Assembly: GCA_963835735.1 (NCBI GenBank)
Contig: CAWIGP010000002.1
Span: forward strand, 992,001-1,056,000
Length of the DNA stretch: 64,000 nt
Origin: DASQMT01 sp963835735
Lineage (GTDB): Bacteria; Actinomycetota; Thermoleophilia; Solirubrobacterales; Solirubrobacteraceae
Direction of reading: 5' to 3'
The notes under the pieces were generated by a model. It was given only the letters and a program-made list of their open reading frames with translations, was not told where the DNA came from and made no database searches. Position 1 is the stretch's first letter. Each line of letters begins with the position of its first letter. Made by a program: the position numbers and the translations under genes. This document shows positions 33,322 through 41,114 of this stretch, one piece after another.

Positions 33322-34271
33322 CAGAGGCTCGGGAGCGGACCGTTGCCATCGCCGGCGTGGACATCCATGTGCGCGACGTTGGCGACGGTCCGCCGGTGCT
33401 GCTCGTCAACGGCCTGGGCGCGCACACTGCCATGTGGCGGGTCCTGGAGCATGCGCTACGAAGCTTCCGGCTGATCGAGTTCGACGCGCCCGGCACGGGG
33501 CGATCGGCGACTCCCATCGTGCCGCTCGGCGTCTCCGGCCTGGCGCGGCTGGCGGCCGGGGTGCTGGATGCCGCCGGCGTCGAGCGCGCCGACGTCCTCG
33601 GCTACTCGATGGGCGGCATCGTCACCCAGCAACTCGCCCTGGACGAACCCGATCGCGTGCGCCGCATCGTCCTCGTCGCCACCAGCTGCGGCCTGGGCTC
33701 CGTGCCCAGCAACGTCCTGGCGATGCTCAACTTGGTCACGCCCTTGCGGTTCATGTCGCCCCGCTTCTATAGCCGCACCATCGGGGGGATGACGGGCGGC
33801 CGCGCGCGCCACGACACCGAGTTCGTGCGGCAGCACGGCGCGCTCCGGCTTCGCTACGCGCCGTCGGTGCGCGGCTACTTCGGGCAGCTCATCACCATGA
33901 CCGGCTGGTCGAGCCTCCCCTGGCTGTCACGGATCCCCCACCCCACGCTCGTGATCGGCGGTGAAGACGATCCGCTTTCCCCGCCGGCGAACGCCCTCAT
34001 GCTCGCTCACCGCTTGCCGCATGCGCGGGCGCTGCTCGCCCCGGGCGAGGGCCATCTCCTGCTCATGGATTCCCAGAGCGTGACGCACCAGCCGATTCGC
34101 CGGTTCCTCTCGGCGTCGTCCCTCGAGAACGAACCCGTGTGGCGAGACGGTCGAGTCGTCGCCGACGCCGACGTCGGCGCGGCCATGCCCCCGGCAAGGA
34201 ACCAGGCCCAGCCGATGGGTGCCATGGGGGCGCTCGCCCGTCGCGCCTGGCGGGTTGCGCCAGACGATTAG
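33318..34271 (+). CDS. Alpha/beta hydrolase similar to intracellular PHA depolymerase (PhaZ)
   Basis: Hydrolase of 317 residues. The sequence VLLVNGLGAHTAMW, then IEFDAPGTGRSATP, nucleophile elbow LGYSMGGIVTQQLA and LVATSCGLGSVPSN follow the pattern of medium-chain PHA depolymerases. Acid GGEDDPLS and base GEGHLLLM are present. It would release hydroxyacids from the polymer made by PhaC. A C-terminal extension of about 60 residues after the catalytic domain has no recognised motif. It ends the operon. Confidence 0.7.
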   Translation: MTEARERTVAIAGVDIHVRDVGDGPPVLLVNGLGAHTAMWRVLEHALRSFRLIEFDAPGTGRSATPIVPLGVSGLARLAAGVLDAAGVERADVLGYSMGGIVTQQLALDEPDRVRRIVLVATSCGLGSVPSNVLAMLNLVTPLRFMSPRFYSRTIGGMTGGRARHDTEFVRQHGALRLRYAPSVRGYFGQLITMTGWSSLPWLSRIPHPTLVIGGEDDPLSPPANALMLAHRLPHARALLAPGEGHLLLMDSQSVTHQPIRRFLSASSLENEPVWRDGRVVADADVGAAMPPARNQAQPMGAMGALARRAWRVAPDD

Positions 34272-34280
34272 CCGTGACGC

Positions 34281-34309
34281 TTGACAGGTGGAGGTAGGCT
34301 CAATATCTT
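34281..34309 (+). promoter_or_regulatory. Promoter of the SDR gene at 34348
   Basis: TTGACA (34281-34286), 17-bp spacer, TATCTT (34304-34309), the same hexamers and spacing as the promoter at 4011. Confidence 0.75.
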
Positions 34310-34312
34310 CCA

Positions 34313-34327
34313 AACAAACCATTGTTT
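34313..34327. promoter_or_regulatory. Operator A14 (AACAAACCATTGTTT)
   Basis: Rightmost region-A palindrome found, 3 bp after the -10 and 20 bp before the start codon of the SDR. Confidence 0.7.
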
Positions 34328-34347
34328 GTTCAGAGGAAGGCGGAGAT

Positions 34348-35094
34348 ATGGGTCGGCTGGACGGGAAGGTTGCAATCATCACCGGAGCGTCGCAGGGGAT
34401 GGGCGAGGCCCACGCGCGTCGCTTCGTCGCCGAAGGCGCTCAGGTGGTAATGACCGACATCAACGACGAGCGCGGTGAACAGATCGCGGCCGAGCTCGGC
34501 GAGAACGCGCGATTCATCAAGGCAGACGTCACCTCGGTCGCCGATTGGCGACGCGTCGTGGAGGAGACGGACGCGACGTTCGGACCGGTCACGGTCCTCG
34601 TGAACAACGCGGGCATCATCGGCCCGATCGCCGAGACGGCGGAGTTTGACGAAGAGGACTACCTCCTGGTCTGCGCCGTGAACCAGCACTCCCAGTTCTA
34701 CGGCATGAAGTGCGCCATCCCCTCCATGCAGAAGGCGGGCGGCGGGTCCATCGTCAACGTCTCGTCGGTCGCCGGGCTCGTCTCCATCGTCGGCGCGCCC
34801 AACCTCGCCTACGTGGGCAGCAAATTCGCGTCGCGCGGAATGACGAAGCACGCCGCGGTCCAGTACGGCAAGGACAACATCCGCGTCAACTCGGTGCACC
34901 CTGGCTACATCAAGACGCCGATGATGGCGGCGGCCACCGACGAAGAGGGCGGCGGCATCGCGTCGCAGATCCCGCTAGGCCGGATGGCGGACCCGGATGA
35001 GGTGTCAAGCCTCGTGGTCTGGCTCGCGTCGGACGACTCCTCCTACATCAGCGGCACCGAGCAGGTCGTCGACGCCGGCCTGACCGCGCAGTGA
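34348..35094 (+). CDS. Short-chain dehydrogenase/reductase
   Basis: Classical SDR of 248 residues: TGASQGMGEAHA, acidic residue after beta-2 (VVMTDIND, NAD-preferring), NNAGII, VNVSSVAG, YVGSK and the C-terminal GTEQVVDAGLTAQ. Similar in layout to bacterial 3-alpha(20-beta)-hydroxysteroid and cyclic terpenol dehydrogenases. A consensus promoter and operator A14 stand in front, and no gene follows in its operon, so its product may be needed at high level under inducing conditions. It is a candidate for the terpenoid alcohol oxidation step. Confidence 0.88.
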   Translation: MGRLDGKVAIITGASQGMGEAHARRFVAEGAQVVMTDINDERGEQIAAELGENARFIKADVTSVADWRRVVEETDATFGPVTVLVNNAGIIGPIAETAEFDEEDYLLVCAVNQHSQFYGMKCAIPSMQKAGGGSIVNVSSVAGLVSIVGAPNLAYVGSKFASRGMTKHAAVQYGKDNIRVNSVHPGYIKTPMMAAATDEEGGGIASQIPLGRMADPDEVSSLVVWLASDDSSYISGTEQVVDAGLTAQ

Positions 35095-35160
35095 GACATT
35101 GCCCGAGCCGCACCTCCAAGCGTCGCGGCGAGGGGCGGACCTACACCTCCGCGCCCCGTA

Positions 35161-36289
35161 ATGAGGATCGGGGTTCCTAGGGAGATCGAGGCGGGCGAAC
35201 GCCGGGTCGCGCTCGTGCCGGACATCGTGCGCAAGCTTGCCGGGCAGGGTCATGAGGTCGTGCTCGAGCCGGGGGCGGGCGCGCAGGCCGGCATCCCGGA
35301 TGGGTTGTTCGAGCGGGCCGGCGCGACGCTCGGCGGACGAGGCCTGGGGGGCGGACGTGGTCGCCAAGGTCGCGCCGCCGCAGGAAAAAGAGGTGGCCGC
35401 GCTCAGGCCGGATTCGGTGCTGGTCGGCTTCCTCGCCCCGTTGACCAACGGCGCGGGCATCCAGGCGATCGCGAAGACCGGCGCGGCCGCGTTTGCGATG
35501 GAGGCGATCCCGCGTATCAGCCGCGCGCAGTCGATGGATGCGTTGTCGAGTCAGGCGACCGTGTCGGGCTATCGGGCGGTGTTGATCGCCGCGCAGGAGC
35601 AGGGCCGGTTCTTTCCGATGTTGATGACCGCGGCGGGGACGATCCCGCCGGCGCAGGTGTTGGTGCTGGGCGCGGGCGTGGCGGGGTTGCAGGCGATCGC
35701 GACGTCGCGCCGGCTCGGCGCGGTGGTGACCGCGTTTGACGTGCGGGCGGCTGTGAAGGAGCAGGTCGAGTCGCTCGGGGCGAAGTTCTTAGAGGTTGAG
35801 GGGTCGGCCGATGCGGAGGCGGCGGGCGGCTACGCGCGTGAGCTGACCGCGGCCGAGCAGCAGGCGCAGCGTGACGCGCTCGCCGCCCAGATCGCGCGCT
35901 CGGATGTCGTGATCACGACCGCGTTGGTGCCCGGTCGCCCGGCGCCGAAGCTGATCACCGCCGACGCCGCGAACGCGATGAAGCCGGGCAGCGTGATCGT
36001 CGATCTCGCCGGTGAGGCGGGCGGGAACGCCGAGCTGACCAGGCCCGGCGAGACCTACACGACCGACGCGGGCGTGAAGATCGCCGCGCCGCTGAATTTG
36101 CCGAGCAGCATGGCCGAGCACGCCTCCCAGCTCTACGCGCGCAATGTCGCGTCGCTGCTTGAGCTGATGACCGGCGAGGACGGCGCGCTGAGGCTCGACT
36201 TCGACGACGAGATCATCGCCGGCGCCTGCATCACCCGCGGCGGCGAGATCGTGCACGAGGGCGCCAGGAAAGCGGCCGAGGGGGCATAG
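35161..36289 (+). CDS. pntAA: NAD(P) transhydrogenase subunit alpha, part 1 (frameshifted)
   Basis: NAD(H)-binding domain I of proton-translocating transhydrogenase, about 375 residues after repair. It begins MRIGVPREIEAGERRVALVP and contains VLVLGAGVAGLQAIATSRRL, then DVRAAVKEQVESLGAKF and VIVDLAGEAGGN. An extra G near 35332 splits the frame between AGATL and DEAWGADVVAKV. With pntAB and pntB it makes the split three-gene form of the enzyme, producing NADPH from NADH using the proton gradient. NADPH is what the FprA reductases and the monooxygenase of this window consume. Confidence 0.88.
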
Positions 36290-36292
36290 ACG

Positions 36293-36583
36293 ATGGATCT
36301 GTTGACCGAGATCGCGATCCTCGTGCTGGCGGCGTTCGTCGGCTTTGAGGTGATCTCGAAGGTGCCGAACACGCTGCATACGCCGCTGATGTCGGCGACC
36401 AACGCGATCCACGGCATCGTGCTGTTGGGCGCGATCCTTGTGATCGGGCCGGCCGAGGGCTTTTTGAACGACCTGTTGCTGGTGATCGCGATCGCGTTCG
36501 GGACGATCAACGTCGTCGGCGGCTTTTTGGTCACCGATCGGATGCTCGGGATGTTCAAGGGCCGCAAGAAGGAACAGCGGTGA
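36293..36583 (+). CDS. pntAB: NAD(P) transhydrogenase subunit alpha, part 2
   Basis: A 96-residue membrane protein with three hydrophobic helices and the family segment VPNTLHTPLMSATNAIHGIV. It lies 3 bp behind pntAA and overlaps pntB by 4 bp. Confidence 0.92.
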   Translation: MDLLTEIAILVLAAFVGFEVISKVPNTLHTPLMSATNAIHGIVLLGAILVIGPAEGFLNDLLLVIAIAFGTINVVGGFLVTDRMLGMFKGRKKEQR

Positions 36584-37959
36584 GCCGGACCGACTGGGTC
36601 AACCTGCTCTACATCGTCGGCTTCGCGGCGTTCATCGTCGGCCTGCACATGGTGCGCGGTCCGCGCACCGCCGTGCGCGGCAACGCGATCGCCGCCGTCG
36701 GCATGGGGATCGCGCTGATCGGGACGCTGCTGGATCCGCGGATCGGTGACTGGTGGCTGATCGTGCTCGGCGTCGCGATCGGTACCGCGATCGGGATCCC
36801 GGCCGCGCGCAGCGTGAAGATGACCGCGATGCCGCAGATGGTCGCGCTGTTTAACGGCGTCGGCGGCGGAGCGGTGGCGCTGATCTCGCTCGTCGAGTTC
36901 CGGTCTGAGAGCGACATCGAGCTCGAGAGCCTGATCCCGATCGTGTTCGCGGCGATCATCGGCTCGATCTCGTTCTGGGGCTCAAACGTCGCGTTCGCCA
37001 AGCTGCAGGAGCTGGGCTGGGCCAAGCGCCGCTTCCCGCGCTTCACGCTGCTCAACATCGTGCTCGCGGCCGCCGTGCTCGCGCTCGCGGTGATCATCGT
37101 CGCCGGCGCCGACGCCGAGATCCTGTTCTGGCTGCTGCTGGTCGGTGCCGGCCTGCTGGGGATCACCGCGGTGCTGCCGATCGGCGGCGCCGACATGCCC
37201 GTCGTGATCTCGACGCTGAACGCGTTCACCGGCCTGAGCGCGGCGGCGGCGGGCATCGCGCTCGACAACACCGCGTTGATCGTGGCCGGCATGCTCGTCG
37301 GCGCGTCCGGCTCGATCCTGACCAAGCAGATGGCCGACGCGATGAACCGCTCGGTCCTCAACGTGTTCTTCGGCGGCTTCGGCGCGGCCGCCGGCGCGAT
37401 CGCGGCCGCCGACGACGGCGTCGAGCGAACGGTGCGCTCCACCAGCGCCGCCGATGTCGCGATCCAGCTCTCCTACGCGCGGCTCGTCGTCATCGTGCCC
37501 GGCTACGGCATGGCGGTCGCCCAGGCCCAGCGCGCCGTCGCCGACCTCGCGGCCGAGCTGGAGAAGCGCGGCGTGGAGGTGCTCTACGCGATCCACCCGG
37601 TCGCCGGGCGCATGCCCGGGCACATGAACGTGCTGCTCGCCGAGGCCGACGTCCCCTACGACAAGCTCAAAGAAATGGACGACATCAACGGCGAGTTCGC
37701 CCGCACCGACGTCGCGCTGATCATCGGCGCCAACGACGTCACCAACCCCGCCGCGCGCACCGTCGCGGACTCGCCGATCTACGGCATGCCGATCCTCGAC
37801 GTCGACAAGGCCAGCTCGGTCGTCGTGCTCAAACGCTCGATGGCATCGGGCTTCGCCGGCATCGACAACCCACTGTTCTACGACCAGAAGACCTCGATGC
37901 TGTTCGGCGACGCCAAGGCATCGGTGAGCGAGATCACCTCCGAAGTCCAACAGGTGTAA
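36580..37959 (+). CDS. pntB: NAD(P) transhydrogenase subunit beta
   Basis: Membrane domain II plus the NADP(H)-binding domain III, 459 residues, about nine transmembrane helices in the first 270. The nucleotide-binding part has VPGYGMAVAQAQ, HPVAGRMPGHMNVLLAEADV and GANDVTNPAAR, all characteristic. GTG start overlapping pntAB. Confidence 0.93.
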   Translation: MSRTDWVNLLYIVGFAAFIVGLHMVRGPRTAVRGNAIAAVGMGIALIGTLLDPRIGDWWLIVLGVAIGTAIGIPAARSVKMTAMPQMVALFNGVGGGAVALISLVEFRSESDIELESLIPIVFAAIIGSISFWGSNVAFAKLQELGWAKRRFPRFTLLNIVLAAAVLALAVIIVAGADAEILFWLLLVGAGLLGITAVLPIGGADMPVVISTLNAFTGLSAAAAGIALDNTALIVAGMLVGASGSILTKQMADAMNRSVLNVFFGGFGAAAGAIAAADDGVERTVRSTSAADVAIQLSYARLVVIVPGYGMAVAQAQRAVADLAAELEKRGVEVLYAIHPVAGRMPGHMNVLLAEADVPYDKLKEMDDINGEFARTDVALIIGANDVTNPAARTVADSPIYGMPILDVDKASSVVVLKRSMASGFAGIDNPLFYDQKTSMLFGDAKASVSEITSEVQQV

Positions 37960-38006
37960 CGGAACGCCGAACGATCCTCAGAACCACGGCCAGCAAAGGA
38001 GGCCAC

Positions 38007-38273
38007 ATGACGTACGTGATCGCCGAACCCTGCATCGGCACGAAGGACAACAGCTGTGTCGAGGTCTGTCCGGTCGATTGCATCCATCCAACGCCGGAAG
38101 AGCCAGGCTACGAGGAGGCGACTCAGCTCTTCATCGACCCAGAAGAGTGCATCGACTGCGACGCCTGTGTCGAAGCGTGCCCCGTCGATGCGACCTTTGC
38201 GGAAGATCAGCTTCCCGAGGAATGGCAGCAGTACACGACGCTCAACGCCGAGTACTTCGGCCGCGCCGGCTGA
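38007..38273 (+). CDS. Seven/eight-iron ferredoxin (FdxA type)
   Basis: An 88-residue ferredoxin beginning MTYVIAEPCIGTKDNSC. The first cluster region (Cys9, Cys17, Cys21, Cys25) and second region CIDCDACVEACP match FdxA-like 7Fe ferredoxins with one 3Fe-4S and one 4Fe-4S cluster. A strong AAAGGAGG site precedes it, 47 bp after pntB. A plausible electron carrier for FprA reductases in the window. Confidence 0.92.
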   Translation: MTYVIAEPCIGTKDNSCVEVCPVDCIHPTPEEPGYEEATQLFIDPEECIDCDACVEACPVDATFAEDQLPEEWQQYTTLNAEYFGRAG

Positions 38274-38688
38274 CTCGTGCGCCGACCTTGACCGATTGTC
38301 ATGGATACCGGGGACATTCCGTCGCTTCACATCGAGCCCCGCCAGCCCAAAGTCCTCAGCTCCGACGACGAGACGCGTCTCATCACGCTCGTGTTGCCAC
38401 GGGCGAGGAACTGAAGGAGCATCAGGTTCACGAGCGGGGAGCCGTTGATTGATCGAGGCACCTGATCGTTACGGACGCGATCTGGCAGCTCATCGACAGC
38501 ACACCACGCTAGCCAGCCTGAGCGCACCTCGGCGGGCTCGCCGGCCGCGTCCGCGCCCGGACCGGCTCAGCCCCGTTGGTCACACCGGGCGCTGGGGCCG
38601 AAGGGTCGCGGCAGCATGCCGCACGCGGGCCTGGATGGCTCAGGAAGCAGCCGCGGAGGGTCGCGGGAGTGTTTCGCGACGCGAAGTA
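38274..38688. other. Intergenic stretch without a recognisable gene
   Basis: About 415 bp. Short open frames exist on both strands but none has both a ribosome site and a recognisable protein. A peptide-like stretch (PRQPKVLSSDDETRLI in one forward frame near 38337) vaguely recalls a helix-turn-helix of transposases, too little to call. Confidence 0.4.
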
Positions 38689-38886
38689 TTACCTACGAGT
38701 CGTCCGCGAACCCGCCCGCCCGGCGAGCACGCTCGCGCGCGCGACCTTGCGGAGCGGGTCGCGCGGATCGGGTTCTCCGCGCGGGACTGCGTCCTCAGGA
38801 ACAGCGGTGAGCGACCAGCGCACGAGTGCGACCTCCCGGCGGTGCGCGGAGAGCGCGGAGTTCTCAGTGACGGTCGGACGCTGCAT
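38689..38886 (-). CDS. Possible small basic protein
   Basis: Opening of 65 codons with an ATG placed 9 bp behind GAGAGGAG. The product is Arg-rich (starts MQRPTVTENSALSAHRREVA) and matches nothing recognised. A perfect 9-bp hairpin lies 22 bp upstream of its start. The ribosome site is the only positive evidence. Confidence 0.3.
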   Translation of the reverse strand: MQRPTVTENSALSAHRREVALVRWSLTAVPEDAVPRGEPDPRDPLRKVARASVLAGRAGSRTTRR

Positions 38887-39150
38887 GGTGGTTCGCTCCT
38901 CTCGCTCGACAAGCCCTTTGGTGGGGCTTGTCACGATGGCGGGTAGGGGAGCGCCGCGCGACATCCCCAGGAGGGATAGGCCCGGCACTTTGGGGGGATC
39001 CCGAGGCCGCAGAAGCGGCTGGGCGCCTCGCACCTCCGCTCCCTCGTACTACCACCAACGATGGAGAAATCTCAGGCTTTGAGCCGATGAACGCTCGCGG
39101 CCCGGTCGGGACGATGACGGTTGAATCGCCCAACGAGAAGGGAGAGGTGC
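38887..39150. other. Intergenic stretch with a perfect hairpin (38908-38932)
   Basis: GACAAGCCC (38908-38916) and GGGCTTGTC (38924-38932) pair perfectly around a 7-base loop. No T-run follows, so it may be a terminator of unusual type, a protein site or a structured leader of the small minus-strand gene. The remaining bases show nothing else. Confidence 0.5.
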
Positions 39151-39951
39151 GTGTCAACCAGCGACGTCGCTTCATCTCCGGGGATCGGCAGCGCCGTCCC
39201 CGCGAGAAACGGTGCGGCCGCCACGAAGGCCGACCGCCAGAGCATGAGCCGGACAGCGCAGCAGCTGTGCATCTGGCTGGGGCCGGGCATGATCATCCTC
39301 TTCGGGATCGGGAGCGTCTGGCTCGCGAAGTACTTCCCGCCCGCGATCCATCCATCCGACAGCGCGGCCTCGGTCGCACAGTTCTACGCGGATCACGTGG
39401 ACCGCATCCGAATCGGGCTCGTGTTCACGTGCTGCGCGTATGGCGTCATGGCCACGTGGGGAGTCGCAATGGCGGTGCAGACGAGGCGCAAGGAGGGGAT
39501 GTTCCCGACGCTGACCTACGTGCAGCTGACCGGCATGGCGGCCGGCACCGCGCAGATCGTGGTCATGGCAGCCGTGTGGGCGGCGGCGGCCTTCCGGCCC
39601 GGCGAGGTCTCGCCCGAGATCACGCAGACGCTGCACGACCTGGGCTGGATGCTCCTGCTGGGCACCTGGATCCCGTTCACGCTCTGGGCGATCGCTCTCG
39701 GCCTCGCGATCCTCCTGGACAAGACCGACACGCCGGTGTTCCCTCGCTGGACGGGTTACTTCAGCATCTGGACCGGGATCCTGTTCATCCCGGGCTCGGG
39801 CGTCTGGTTCTTCAAGAGCGGCGCGTTCAGCTGGGTCGGCGCGATCTCGCTGTGGCTGGTCTTCATCATCTTCGGCGCCTGGGTCTTGCTGTTCAGCTGG
39901 CTGTCGTGGCAGAACGTCAAGCGCGGCTACGTCCATGAGCAGGAGCTGTGA
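39151..39951 (+). CDS. Polytopic membrane protein of the oxidase III/IV operon
   Basis: A 266-residue protein with a polar N-terminus of about 40 residues and some six hydrophobic segments (for example LGPGMIILFGIGSVWLA and GAISLWLVFIIFGAWVLLFS). I do not recognise the family. Start taken at the GTG at 39151 with GGGAGAGG upstream; a TTG at 39121 lacks such a site. It overlaps the subunit III gene by 4 bp. A role in assembling or replacing an oxidase subunit is only suggested by its neighbours. Confidence 0.75.
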   Translation: MSTSDVASSPGIGSAVPARNGAAATKADRQSMSRTAQQLCIWLGPGMIILFGIGSVWLAKYFPPAIHPSDSAASVAQFYADHVDRIRIGLVFTCCAYGVMATWGVAMAVQTRRKEGMFPTLTYVQLTGMAAGTAQIVVMAAVWAAAAFRPGEVSPEITQTLHDLGWMLLLGTWIPFTLWAIALGLAILLDKTDTPVFPRWTGYFSIWTGILFIPGSGVWFFKSGAFSWVGAISLWLVFIIFGAWVLLFSWLSWQNVKRGYVHEQEL

Positions 39952-40589
39952 CCGCACAGCACGCTGACGCGTTCGCGGATCCCTTCCGGGAACCGCTGAA
40001 CCGGTCGACCTCGAGGCCGCCGCAGCCGCGGTCTCGAGGTCATGTCCCGGGGGAGATCGGCGTCTGGGTCTTCATCCTCGGAGACATGGTCGTCTTCTCG
40101 GTGTTCTTCGGCGTGTTCGTCGCCGAGCGGTCGCAGAGCCCCGAGCTCTTCGAGCACTCCCGTGAGACGCTCAACGTCACGTTCGGCGCCGTCAACACGC
40201 TGTTGCTGCTGACCGGTTCGCTGTTCGTCGCGCAGGGCGTGAGCGCCGTGCGCCGCCAGCTCGGGCCGCAGGGCAGGCGCCTGATCGCCCTGGCGCTGCT
40301 GTGCGGCTGCGGATTCGTCTTCAACAAGGCCCTGGAGTACGGCGCAAAGCTGAACGCGGGCCATGGTCCGGACGCCAACGACTTCCACATGTACTTCTTC
40401 ATGTTCACGGGGATCCACCTGCTGCACCTGTTGCTCGGGCTGATCGCCCTCGCCGTGATGTGGAAGATCACACGCAAGCCCGCCCTCGACGCCCGGGACA
40501 CGCGCAACCTCGAGGCCGGAGCCAGCTACTGGCATCTCATCGACCTGCTGTGGATCGTGCTCTTCGCCCTCCTGTACCTCATGAGGTGA
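39948..40589 (+). CDS. Heme-copper oxidase subunit III family (NorE-like)
   Basis: A 213-residue membrane protein with five hydrophobic segments. It has GEIGVWVFILGDMVVFSVFF near the start and FTGIHLLHLLLG and ASYWHLIDLLWIVLFALLY later, the cytochrome c oxidase subunit III / NorE signature. GTG start overlapping the upstream gene. No subunit I or II gene accompanies it, so it is either an orphan or belongs to an oxidase encoded elsewhere. Confidence 0.88.
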   Translation: MTAQHADAFADPFREPLNRSTSRPPQPRSRGHVPGEIGVWVFILGDMVVFSVFFGVFVAERSQSPELFEHSRETLNVTFGAVNTLLLLTGSLFVAQGVSAVRRQLGPQGRRLIALALLCGCGFVFNKALEYGAKLNAGHGPDANDFHMYFFMFTGIHLLHLLLGLIALAVMWKITRKPALDARDTRNLEAGASYWHLIDLLWIVLFALLYLMR

Positions 40590-40867
40590 TCGCGCTGACG
40601 GCGACTTCGATCATCAGGACACATGCCGGCCGGGCCTGGCTCGCCCTCATGGGCGCGACGCTCGTCTCGTGGTATCTCGGGGACGGCCACGGCGCGCCGC
40701 AGTTTGCGACCGTCATGGTGATCGCCGTGGCGTTTGCCAAGGTCTATGTCGTCGGCCACTCCTTCATGGAGCTGCGAGAAGCCCCTATGCCGCTGCGCCT
40801 CGTGTTCGGCGGCTGGGTCCTGATCGTCTGCCTCGCGTTGATCGCGCTGTACCTGCTGACCCCCTGA
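40586..40867 (+). CDS. Prokaryotic cytochrome c oxidase subunit IV-like protein
   Basis: A 93-residue protein with three membrane segments and the element FAKVYVVGHSFMELREAP, typical of the COX4_pro family that accompanies NorE-like subunit III. GTG start overlapping the upstream gene by 4 bp; last gene of the operon. Confidence 0.85.
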   Translation: MIALTATSIIRTHAGRAWLALMGATLVSWYLGDGHGAPQFATVMVIAVAFAKVYVVGHSFMELREAPMPLRLVFGGWVLIVCLALIALYLLTP

Positions 40868-40914
40868 AGCAGCGCCACCGCCTGACCGCGCGTCTCGCCT
40901 CAGGCGGCGCTCGA

Positions 40915-40955
40915 GCGCCTGCGGGCTTCGTGGCGATCAGCCACGCCGCAGGCGC
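40915..40955 (+). terminator. Long two-part hairpin after the oxidase operon
   Basis: Outer stem GCGCCTGCGG (40915-40924) with CCGCAGGCGC (40946-40955), and an inner stem CGTGGC/GCCACG around GATCA. It lies 48 bp past the stop. There is no T-run, but the structure is strong and fits a terminator in a GC-rich genome. Confidence 0.55.
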
Positions 40956-41114
40956 TGGGCCTGCCGGTCGCGCCGGGACGTCGTCGCACCGCTGGGCCGT
41001 TTGGGGGGGCACGTGCTGCCTGCACGGCTACGCCCGCGCACAGCCGGCTTGGCTGTCTAGCCGCTCCCTCAGCGCCACGCCCTGAGGTATCTTGGGCGAC
41101 AGAGGAGGAGCATA

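Noticed and set aside
1829..34327. Repeated palindromes as CRISPR or mobile-element repeats
   Set aside because: The copies are about 15 bp, kilobases apart, located in promoters and not evenly spaced, with no spacers, transposase or target duplications.
35129..35157. Terminator between the SDR at 34348 and pntAA
   Set aside because: The stem GGGGCG/CGCCCC is only 6 bp with a 14-base loop, has no T-run and lies at the pntAA start.
38327..38527. Transposase remnant in the gap after the ferredoxin
   Set aside because: Only a short stretch recalls a transposase helix-turn-helix; no DDE residues, inverted repeats or longer match could be seen.
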